Shown here in pieces: positions 1-5,517 of a stretch of DNA of 5,734 nt. Origin of the DNA: a bacterium (lineage in GTDB: Bacteria; Pseudomonadota; Alphaproteobacteria; Rhizobiales; Xanthobacteraceae); the NCBI GenBank assembly GCA_029946075.1, contig JAQSDT010000188.1:1-5734 (forward strand). The letters run 5' to 3'. The notes beneath the pieces are model-generated. The model searched no databases. It was not told the DNA's origin and worked only from the letters and a program-made list of their open reading frames with translations. The stretch's first letter is position 1. The number at the start of each line of letters is the position of its first letter. Both the position numbers and the translations under genes were made by a program.

Positions 1-284
1 GCGTTGTTGAATTGCAGGATGCCGTTATTGGTGATGATGGAGGTGCCGGCGCTGGCGGAGTTGTTGAAGGTCAGTGCGCCGGTCGCCGCGTTGCCGATGG
101 TTGCAGCACTCGCGGTGGCGCTGTCGAAAAAGTCTATCGTCGCATTGTTGGTGATGCCGGCGCTGCCGGCGGAGCTGCTATCGAAGAACTGCGTGACGGC
201 GCTGTTCACGATGGTGGCGGTGCCGGCGGTGCTGGTGTTCTGGAACGTCAGGGAGCCGCCGGAGACATTGATATTGACGGCCCC
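1..284 (-). repeat. Degenerate 19-21-residue beta-helix-type protein repeats in the adhesin passenger
   Basis: Residues 144-237 of the minus-strand protein fall into successive units: 144-163, 164-182, 183-201, 202-222 and a partial unit from 223. Each roughly follows the pattern G-T-A-x-I-x-N, then a hydrophobic or Phe stretch (TQFFD, IDFFD, LTFNN), then S/T-A. Examples are GTATIVNSAVTQFFDSSSA and GSAGITNNATIDFFDSATA. The units are diverged at DNA level, so this is an old protein repeat rather than a recent DNA expansion. It probably continues beyond the window edge. Confidence 0.7.
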
Positions 285-713
285 GGTGCCTCCGCTCGCA
301 CTACTTGCGTTCTGGAAGATCATGGCGGCGTTGACGTTGAACGTCTGCAGATTGGTGGAATTGTTGGCCATGCCGGCGCCGTTGACGATGAAGACGTCGT
401 AGTTGCTGATCGTGAACGCCTGCGCATTGGGCGCCGCGGTGAACTGGATGGCGCTGATATTCACGATGCCGTTGGCATCGACGGTTGCCGAACCCGTGTT
501 GCTGAAGGTAGCGGTGCCGTCAGGCACGCTGGGATTGGACGTCCAGTTGGTTGGATCGGTCCATTCGGTGGTTGCCCCAACCCAGGTGCCATCGACGGCA
601 TGCGCCGACACGACACCGAGGGCGGTGGAGGCCAGCAGGACGGCGAGTGACAGTCGTCCAGCGCGCCCGGTTACGAGCCGTGCGTCAGTGGCTGCAATTT
701 CCGGACGAGACAT
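1..713 (-). CDS. Autotransporter/adhesin-like secreted protein, N-terminal part (3' end outside window)
   Basis: This is the first 237 codons of a minus-strand gene read from ATG at 713, with no stop before the window edge. Residues 1-39 form a long signal peptide: a basic N-region (R12, R17, R20), a hydrophobic core at about 21-36 (LSLAVLLASTALGVV) and a likely signal peptidase site after SAHA (A39). The mature start has spaced tryptophans (W44, W51, W57) ending in PDGTATF, a pattern common at the N-terminus of large alphaproteobacterial autotransporter passengers. From about residue 144 the chain breaks into 19-21-residue repeats rich in Asn, Ser, Thr, Ala and Gly, as expected for a beta-helix passenger. 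By inference it crosses the inner membrane by Sec and ends in an outer-membrane beta-barrel, but that domain is not visible, so a plain secreted repeat protein remains possible. The Shine-Dalgarno is weak (a GAG about 8 nt upstream). The only other in-frame upstream start is a poor TTG at 725-723, and a stop closes the frame at 764-762. Confidence 0.8.
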   Translation of the reverse strand, partial: MSRPEIAATDARLVTGRAGRLSLAVLLASTALGVVSAHAVDGTWVGATTEWTDPTNWTSNPSVPDGTATFSNTGSATVDANGIVNISAIQFTAAPNAQAFTISNYDVFIVNGAGMANNSTNLQTFNVNAAMIFQNASSASGGTGAVNINVSGGSLTFQNTSTAGTATIVNSAVTQFFDSSSAGSAGITNNATIDFFDSATASAATIGNAATGALTFNNSASAGTSIITNNGILQFNN

Positions 714-1056
714 TGCTTTGCTCAAATCTGCGCTTTGCTCAAATCTGCCAATCCAGCGCGTTCAACCAACGAGTGAGAGTGGAACGCGACGCCCTATTGT
801 TGCATCTTCACACGGCGTTACGGGCGCGGGCAACGCGCGGGCTGCCGGCTTTGCGGAAATGGCCGGCCAGCCGCGCCGCATTTCGGCTTCGCGTGGCCGT
901 TTTGCAACATTTGCAGGCGATATGGTCTCCGGGTTCCCTCAGGTGAGCCCGGTGACGCCTGCTGGCGGCAACGCCTCAGGTTTCGAATCGGGCGTGTTGA
1001 TGGGCTGTCGGGTTGCAGATAGGCTGCCTTTTCTCTGATCGGTACCAAGGTATGAC
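714..1056. promoter_or_regulatory. Divergent intergenic region between the adhesin gene and the GspN-like gene
   Basis: This 343-bp stretch separates two genes that point away from each other, so it should hold both promoters. I see no gene in it; the frames open through it carry no recognisable protein features and no good start sites. The only strong structure is the exact 17-bp tandem duplication next to the adhesin start. For the plus-strand gene a weak sigma70-like match can be drawn (TTGATG at 997-1002, then TAGGCT at 1020-1025, 17-bp spacer), but the -10 matches the consensus at only 3 of 6 positions. I could not define a promoter for the minus-strand gene. Confidence 0.5.
715..748. 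repeat. Perfect two-copy 17-bp tandem repeat just upstream of the adhesin start
   Basis: The sequence GCTTTGCTCAAATCTGC occurs at 715-731 and again, identical and directly abutting, at 732-748. The match does not extend further on either side. On the minus strand it reads GCAGATTTGAGCAAAGC twice and ends one base before the ATG at 713, so it makes up the probable 5' untranslated region and duplicates the only Shine-Dalgarno-like triplet (GAG). Replication slippage is the simplest origin. Confidence 0.9.
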
Positions 1057-1758
1057 GTGGTGAGGTCGCGAAACATCATCGGGGTTGGCTTGCTGGCAGG
1101 TGGACTGTTGATCGGTCCGTCGTCCGGCCTGCTTGCGGCCACGTCGTCGAAACCGGATATCCTGCTGGGCGAGCGCGATGCCCAAGACGCGGTGGAGGTC
1201 GGCGCGGTGGAGGTCGGCAGCGTGCGACCGCTGGCAAGGCCGGTACAGGCGCCCGCGGCGCCGCCGTTGCCCGGCGGAAATCCGTTGTGGTCGATACCGC
1301 TCTCCGCGTTACCAGCCACCCAGGAACGCCCGATTTTTTCAGCCTCCCGCCGCCCGCCGCCGCGCGCGGTGGCCGTCTCCGTGGAAACGGCCGCGCCGGC
1401 GCCTCTGCCGCCAACCGAGCCGGATCGTCTTGCGCTGGTTCTGATTGGAGCGGTCGTCGGCGATGGCGAGGCGATCGCAATCTTCGTCGATCGCGCGAGT
1501 CAGAAGGTGGTGCGGCTGCGGCAGGGCGACAACCACTCCGGCTGGGTCCTCAGCGCGGTGCAGGGGCGGGAAGTCACGCTCAAGAAAGCCGGCCAAAGCG
1601 AGGTGCTGGTCCTGCAGCGCCAGGAGGGGTCCGATAGTGCTCCGGCGACATTGCCCGCCCCGGTGATCCCGGCGGCTGGCATCGGCAATACAGGCACGCC
1701 CTACGCGCCATTTACGCCCCGATCGACGCCGAAAAACGGCGAGCACGACGGACTTTGA
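1057..1758 (+). CDS. GspN/GspC-like type II secretion system accessory protein
   Basis: This 233-residue protein probably sits in the inner membrane and reaches into the periplasm. Residues 7-28 form one hydrophobic segment (IIGVGLLAGGLLIG and on), a signal anchor or uncleaved signal peptide. A Pro/Ala-rich linker follows at about 57-120. It contains NPLW (75-78) and ERPIFSASRRPPP (90-102), a block I recall from proteins annotated GspN/XpsN in Bradyrhizobium and Xanthomonas secretion clusters. Residues 123-188 look like a small beta domain (LALVLIGAVVGDGEAIAIF, then VVRLRQGDNHSGWVLSAV, then VTLKK and VLVLQ), resembling the homology region of GspC/PilP-type proteins that contact the secretin. 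The tail (190-233) is Pro-rich and probably disordered. The start is GTG at 1057, with AAGG at 1047-1050 six bases upstream; the next codon is also GTG and could serve instead. No other secretion gene lies in the window. Family membership is recalled from motifs, not from a search. Confidence 0.65.
   Translation: MVRSRNIIGVGLLAGGLLIGPSSGLLAATSSKPDILLGERDAQDAVEVGAVEVGSVRPLARPVQAPAAPPLPGGNPLWSIPLSALPATQERPIFSASRRPPPRAVAVSVETAAPAPLPPTEPDRLALVLIGAVVGDGEAIAIFVDRASQKVVRLRQGDNHSGWVLSAVQGREVTLKKAGQSEVLVLQRQEGSDSAPATLPAPVIPAAGIGNTGTPYAPFTPRSTPKNGEHDGL
1189..1218 (+). repeat. Perfect in-frame 15-bp tandem duplication inside the GspN-like gene
   Basis: GCGGTGGAGGTCGGC occurs at 1189-1203 and again at 1204-1218. 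Both copies start on a codon boundary and encode Ala-Val-Glu-Val-Gly twice (residues 45-54). They lie between the membrane anchor and the proline-rich linker, a region likely to tolerate length change. Confidence 0.9.
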
Positions 1759-1781
1759 AGCACCTCGCGGAAGTAGTCAGG

Positions 1782-1841
1782 ATGCATTGCCACGTGCGAC
1801 ATCGGGGCCGTTGCCGACCGGGGCACGACTATGTTCTGTGA
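1782..1841 (+). other. Possible 19-codon leader ORF ahead of the flippase gene
   Basis: In the 89-bp gap between the GspN-like gene and the flippase gene, ATG at 1782 opens a 19-codon frame with product MHCHVRHRGRCRPGHDYVL. It ends in TGA at 1839-1841. That stop overlaps the flippase ribosome-binding site (GAGGA, 1840-1844) and lies six bases before the flippase GTG. The peptide is dense in His, Arg and Cys. An AGG directly abuts the ATG, so its own ribosome-binding site is poorly spaced. Translation is not supported beyond geometry, and chance is the leading alternative. Confidence 0.2.
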
Positions 1842-1847
1842 GGAAAC

Positions 1848-3371
1848 GTGACGCCTCTGAGCTCAAGTCGCGCGCGTCGCATTCTCGGCGGGTGGTCGGC
1901 AAACTTCTTTCAGCTGTTGCTGTCCCTGACGCAGCAGATCATCCTGATCCCGCTGTTCCTCAAATTCTGGACGAGCGACACGCTGGCCGCCTGGCTGACG
2001 ATTTTTGCCGCCGGCAACCTCGTGCTGCTCGCCGATGCAGGCCTGCATGTCTGGTCGCTCAATCGCTTTCTCTCATTCAGGTCCCGCACCGACTGCGATC
2101 GCCGCACCAGCCGCTATTATGGCGCCGCATTTCAGCTCTTCGCCGCTCTCACCGCCCTGATCGGCTTCATGCTGGTTGCGATGTTCGTGCTGACGTCGCC
2201 ATCCCGGCTGTTCGGCTTTTCGGCCGAGCAGGATTTCAACGCCGCGTTGGCCGTCATGGTCTTCGGTTTGCTGTTCTCGTTGCCGGCCAACCTGCCGAGC
2301 GCGCTCTACCGTGCGCGTGGCCGCTATGGCCGGATCGTCAACGTGCAGGCGGTGGGTACCGCGATCGGACAACTCGGCCAAATCATCGGCGTCATCGCCA
2401 CGGGGAGCCTGCTGGTCGTGGCCATCGCCTATGCGGCCGGACAGTTGGCAACATCAGCGTATATTCTGTTGATCGACGTCCGCCGCGATTTCCCTTTCAT
2501 CGGCAGGCTTCGGCGCCGGATTTCGTGGCGCTGGTCTGCGCGCCAGTTCGCCGGCGCGTTTCCGTTCTCGGTGACGAATTTCGCCGAAGCAGGGCTGACC
2601 TATGTCGCCGTCCTCCTGATCGGAGTCTTCGTCTCGGACCGCGTCGCCATCGCGCAGTGGGGATTGACGCGCACGATCGCCAATCTGCTGCGGGGGTTGT
2701 GCTACCAGATGACGCTGCCGCTGGCGGCCGAGCTCGGGCACGACCACGCGGTCGGCGCGCGGGAAAGCCTGCAAGGGCTGTATGCGCGGGGATCGGTGAC
2801 CCTCGTGCTGTTTGCCAGCATCATCACCGCCGGCGCGCTGGCGTTCTGGCCGGATTTCTTTGCGATCTGGACCCACGGGGCGATTCCTTATGATCCCGTT
2901 CTCACGATGACGCTGCTGCTCGGCTCCTGTATCGGCGCGCCCGCGATCCTGGCGTTGAGCTATGCCAATTACAGCAACCGCGGGCCGCTGCTGCTGCGGA
3001 CCAAGTCGCTGCAACTGGCGATCTTCCTGCTGCTCTCGGTCATCCTGATCCCGTTGCTCGGACCGCTGGGCGCGGCGATCGCGCTGATATCGAGCGACAT
3101 CCTCGCCCAGTTTTGCATTCTGTTCGTGGTCGTCGTTGGTGAAACTCTGGCGCGTCCGATGCGGCATACGCTGTATCTCATCGGCGTAATGGTAACGATC
3201 GTGATGGGCGGCACGGCGATGGGCGCCGTGATCAAGGCCCTGTTGCCCGGCACCGGCGTGCTGCATTTTCTGCTGGAATGCACGTTGTGGCTGACGGCGG
3301 TCGCGCTGGTTTCCAGCCCGCTCGCGATCCGGCGCGTTCGTCAAAGACTGGCCGCAGCGATCCCGCGCTAG
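1848..3371 (+). CDS. Wzx-like polysaccharide/O-antigen flippase (MOP superfamily)
   Basis: This 507-residue integral inner-membrane protein has about 12-14 hydrophobic helices, at roughly 17-39, 45-67, 92-116, 131-153, 167-190, 190-210, 240-262, 316-336, 351-373, 386-403, 406-430, 441-463 and 470-490. That length and helix count fit the Wzx/PST flippases, which turn undecaprenyl-pyrophosphate-linked glycans from the cytoplasmic to the periplasmic face. Arg-rich cytoplasmic loops (RARGRYGR at 155-162, RLRRR at 220-224) and the basic C-terminal tail follow the positive-inside rule. The start is GTG at 1848, with GAGGA at 1840-1844 at a short 3-nt spacing; TGA at 1839-1841 closes the frame upstream, so no longer start exists. 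Next to a nucleotide-sugar enzyme and a glycosyltransferase, a glycan-export role is the natural reading. Other MOP-family lipid or glycan exporters (MurJ-like) are less likely. The transported glycan cannot be told from sequence. Confidence 0.85.
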   Translation: MTPLSSSRARRILGGWSANFFQLLLSLTQQIILIPLFLKFWTSDTLAAWLTIFAAGNLVLLADAGLHVWSLNRFLSFRSRTDCDRRTSRYYGAAFQLFAALTALIGFMLVAMFVLTSPSRLFGFSAEQDFNAALAVMVFGLLFSLPANLPSALYRARGRYGRIVNVQAVGTAIGQLGQIIGVIATGSLLVVAIAYAAGQLATSAYILLIDVRRDFPFIGRLRRRISWRWSARQFAGAFPFSVTNFAEAGLTYVAVLLIGVFVSDRVAIAQWGLTRTIANLLRGLCYQMTLPLAAELGHDHAVGARESLQGLYARGSVTLVLFASIITAGALAFWPDFFAIWTHGAIPYDPVLTMTLLLGSCIGAPAILALSYANYSNRGPLLLRTKSLQLAIFLLLSVILIPLLGPLGAAIALISSDILAQFCILFVVVVGETLARPMRHTLYLIGVMVTIVMGGTAMGAVIKALLPGTGVLHFLLECTLWLTAVALVSSPLAIRRVRQRLAAAIPR

Positions 3372-4246
3372 ATCGAAAGCTTCGCCTGCCGGATCAGGTA
3401 CTGGCCGTAGCCGGTATTCTTCATCGGCTCGGCCAGCCGCAGCAATTGCTCGGCGTCGATGAAACCGAGGCTGAAGGCGACTTCCTCGGGGCAGGCGATC
3501 TTCAGGCCCTGGCGCTTTTCGACGATGTGGATGAATTGCGACGCTTCGAGCAGCGATTCATGCGTGCCGGCATCGAGCCACGCATAGCCGCGGCCGAACC
3601 GTTCGGCGTGGAGTTCGCCGCGGTCGAGATACCACTGGTTCAGATCGGTGATCTCGAGCTCGCCGCGCGGCGACGGCTTCATCTCGCGGACGACGTCGAC
3701 GACGCGTTCGTCGTAGAAATACAGGCCCGTCACCGCATAGTTGGATTTCGGCGCTTTCGGCTTCTCGACGATCCGCAGCGGACGATGGGCGGAATCGAAT
3801 TCGATCACGCCATAGCGCTCGGGATCGTCGACCCAGCAGGCGAACACCGTGGCGCCGCGCGGCTTGGCGGCGGAGTCGCGGAGCAGCGCCCGCAGATTGT
3901 CGCCGTAGAAGATGTTGTCGCCGAGGATCAGCGCCGAGGCGCCGCCGGCGAGAAAATCGCGGCCGATCAGGAACGCTTCGGCGATACCGCCGGGATGATC
4001 CTGAATGGCGTAGGAAAGCTCGATGCCCCATCGCCTGCCGTCGCCGAGCAGCCGCTTGAACTGGTCGATCTCCTCGGGCGTGGTGATGATCAGGATCTCG
4101 CGCAGGCCGGCCATCATCAGCGTGGTCAGCGAATAATAGATCAGCGGCTTGTCGTAGATCGGCAGCAATTGCTTCGATGTCGCCAGCGTCAGCGGGTAGA
4201 GCCGCGTGCCGCGGCCGCCTGCCAGAATGATGCCTTTGCGGTTCAT
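3368..4246 (-). CDS. rmlA: Glucose-1-phosphate thymidylyltransferase (RmlA/RfbA)
   Basis: This enzyme converts glucose-1-phosphate and dTTP to dTDP-glucose and pyrophosphate in the cytoplasm, the first step to dTDP-L-rhamnose and other dTDP-deoxysugars. At 292 residues it has the usual family length and appears intact. Visible signatures are the nucleotide-binding loop GGRGTRLYPLT (10-20), SKQLLPIYDKP (24-34), Q82 (thymine contact in characterised homologues), LGDNIFYG (108-115) with metal-binding D110, DPERYGVIEF (141-150), EKPKAPKSNYAVTGLYFYD (161-179), GELEITDLN (195-203) and GYAWLDAGTH (220-229) with D225. The start is ATG at 4246, preceded by a weak AAGAG-like site. It runs opposite to both neighbours: it converges on the flippase gene, with a 4-bp overlap at the stop codons, and diverges from the glycosyltransferase gene. 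rmlB, rmlC and rmlD, which often accompany it, are not in the window, so it may be transcribed alone or with genes elsewhere. Confidence 0.97.
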   Translation of the reverse strand: MNRKGIILAGGRGTRLYPLTLATSKQLLPIYDKPLIYYSLTTLMMAGLREILIITTPEEIDQFKRLLGDGRRWGIELSYAIQDHPGGIAEAFLIGRDFLAGGASALILGDNIFYGDNLRALLRDSAAKPRGATVFACWVDDPERYGVIEFDSAHRPLRIVEKPKAPKSNYAVTGLYFYDERVVDVVREMKPSPRGELEITDLNQWYLDRGELHAERFGRGYAWLDAGTHESLLEASQFIHIVEKRQGLKIACPEEVAFSLGFIDAEQLLRLAEPMKNTGYGQYLIRQAKLSI

Positions 4247-4476
4247 GCGCCGAGCTCTTCGCGGTTGGCTGAAAGTTGGTGGGCTTCGTTAGCACGCGCG
4301 ACTATGCATACAAAATGCTTTCAGGGCACCGCATTGCGGAACTATTTCAATGGTTTACGATAGGCATGACCGCGTTGCGCCGCTGTGGGGGGTGCGATAG
4401 GAATGGACCGTACGCGGCCTTGCCGCGCCCGGTCGGTGATGGGCCGGCGCCATTCGTAACCTGAACTGCGACGGGA
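4247..4476. promoter_or_regulatory. Divergent intergenic region between rmlA and the glycosyltransferase gene
   Basis: These 230 bp separate two genes read outward and should contain both promoters. An AT-richer patch at about 4301-4362 stands out from the GC-rich surroundings. It holds the 8-bp palindrome TATGCATA (4303-4310) and the short inverted repeat CCGCATTGCGG (4329-4339). A weak plus-strand sigma70-like arrangement can be drawn (TTGCGG at 4335-4340, then TACGAT at 4356-4361, with a short 15-bp spacer). None of this identifies a promoter securely. The small open frames here have no ribosome-binding site and no recognisable product. Confidence 0.45.
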
Positions 4477-5487
4477 ATGATCGACCGCGTCTACTGCACC
4501 TACTTCGACCACAACTACCTGCCGCGCGGTCTGGCCCTGCATCGTTCGCTGCAGCGGCACGCGCCCGGTGCGGCGCTGTGGGTGCTTTGCCTCAGCGACG
4601 CCTGCTACGAGGCGCTGATCGCGCTCGATCTGCCAAATCTGGTGCCGGTGCGGCTGGCGGATTTCGAGGCCGCCAATCCCGACGTGGCGGCGACGCGACC
4701 GAGCCGCAGCCTGATCGAGTATTTTTTCACCTGCTCCCCGGCCTGGATCATGTTCGTGCTGCAAAAAGCTGCGAACGCGGAATGGGTCACCTATCTCGAC
4801 AGCGATCTGTTCTTCTTCGCCTCGCCCGATCCGATCTACGAGGAAATGAAGGACGCCGCGTTCGGCATCATCCCGCATCGCTTCGCCCGGGGCCTCGAAG
4901 ACCAGCGCAGGTTCGGGCTTTACAACGTCGGCTGGGTGAGCGTTCGCCGGCGCGACGACGGCCTCTCGGCGTTGCGCTGGTGGCGCGAACGCTGCATCGA
5001 ATGGTGCTATGACCGCGTGGAAGGAGATCGTTTCGCCGATCAGCGCTATCTCGACCGCGTGCCCGAGATGTTCGGCGGCGTGCACGTCATTTCCCATCTC
5101 GGCGCCAATCTCGCGCCCTGGAATTTTGCCGACTATCAGTTGAAATGGAACAATGGCGGCGTCGAGATCGAGGGTCGATATCCGCTGCTGTTCTTTCACT
5201 TCTACGGCGTCAAGCACATCGGCGGCTACTATTTCAACGGCCACCGGCTGTACAAGGCGCCGTTTCCCGGCCTCATGAAACACAAGCTTTACGTCCCGTA
5301 CACGACCGTGCTCGGGGAGGCGGAGCGGATGGCCGCGCCGTATCTGAAACAGCATCAGCTCGCGACGCTTCGAAAGCCCGTGGCCACCGGCCCTTGCGAT
5401 CGCCTCGTCAATGTCTTGCGGAAGGCGCGAACGATCGCCAACCGAGGGCTTGATATCGTGACCGGCCGCGCCATTGCAGCCAGCTAG
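4477..5487 (+). CDS. GT-A fold glycosyltransferase with DSD motif
   Basis: This is a 336-residue, probably cytoplasmic or membrane-peripheral, sugar transferase. The N-terminus (RVYCTYFDHNYLPRGLALHRSL) matches the first beta strand and helix of GT-A enzymes, as in GT8-like families. YLDSDLFFF (106-114) supplies the D-x-D motif (D108, D110) that binds the metal and nucleotide sugar. Further blocks are LYNVGWVSVRR (148-158), WWRERCIEWCYDR (168-180), DQRYLD (188-193), HLGANLAPWN (207-216) and FFHFYGVKHIGG (239-250). This set is typical of a glycosyltransferase family I recall from bacterial polysaccharide clusters that lacks an assigned donor or acceptor. No transmembrane segment is seen. ATG at 4477 is the only workable start, because TGA at 4462-4464 closes the same frame. 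Its GGGA sits directly against the ATG, too close for a normal Shine-Dalgarno. The next gene begins 30 bp after its stop, suggesting one operon. Confidence 0.85.
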   Translation: MIDRVYCTYFDHNYLPRGLALHRSLQRHAPGAALWVLCLSDACYEALIALDLPNLVPVRLADFEAANPDVAATRPSRSLIEYFFTCSPAWIMFVLQKAANAEWVTYLDSDLFFFASPDPIYEEMKDAAFGIIPHRFARGLEDQRRFGLYNVGWVSVRRRDDGLSALRWWRERCIEWCYDRVEGDRFADQRYLDRVPEMFGGVHVISHLGANLAPWNFADYQLKWNNGGVEIEGRYPLLFFHFYGVKHIGGYYFNGHRLYKAPFPGLMKHKLYVPYTTVLGEAERMAAPYLKQHQLATLRKPVATGPCDRLVNVLRKARTIANRGLDIVTGRAIAAS

Positions 5488-5501
5488 GTCGAGCCGTTCC
5501 C

Positions 5502-5506
5502 AGGAG
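5502..5506 (+). promoter_or_regulatory. Ribosome-binding site for the oxidoreductase gene
   Basis: AGGAG lies 11 nt before the ATG at 5518, slightly longer than ideal. It is the best Shine-Dalgarno match in the window and supports that start within the 30-bp gap after the glycosyltransferase gene. Confidence 0.7.
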
Positions 5507-5517
5507 ATTTCCTTCGT

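Noticed and set aside
12..650. Long plus-strand open frames (12-650, 4-402, 403-1038) opposite the adhesin gene
   Set aside because: They are low-complexity antisense readings of the Asn/Ser/Gly repeat region. The minus strand has a signal peptide and regular protein repeats; these frames have no domain or plausible start.
1052..1063. Four-codon ATG-ACG-TGG-TGA mini-ORF overlapping the start of the GspN-like gene
   Set aside because: AAGG lies only one base before this ATG but six bases before the GTG at 1057, so the GTG is the better start and the mini-ORF is probably chance.
1787..2893. 368-codon plus-strand frame overlapping the flippase gene
   Set aside because: It is rich in Arg, Pro and Ala with no coherent domain, as expected for an out-of-frame reading of GC-rich coding DNA. 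The flippase frame shows proper membrane helices.
2454..3344. 296-codon minus-strand frame opposite the flippase
   Set aside because: Composition is Gln/Arg/Asp-rich and repetitive, typical of the antisense of hydrophobic-protein codons, with no recognisable motif.
3278..4363. 361-codon plus-strand frame opposite rmlA
   Set aside because: It is entirely explained as the antisense of rmlA, whose family motifs run across its full length on the other strand.
4429..4454. GC-rich inverted repeat (GCGCC...GGCGC) considered as a terminator or hairpin
   Set aside because: Only five outer base pairs form before mismatches, there is no following T-run, and such matches are common in sequence of this GC content.
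4276..4464. 62-codon frame upstream of and in the same frame as the glycosyltransferase, possibly an N-terminal extension split by a stop
   Set aside because: The glycosyltransferase N-terminus is already complete at its own Met. This frame has a TTG start, no ribosome-binding site and no recognisable sequence.
4342..5355. 337-codon minus-strand frame opposite the glycosyltransferase
   Set aside because: It is an antisense shadow: no domain, and the plus strand carries a full set of glycosyltransferase motifs.
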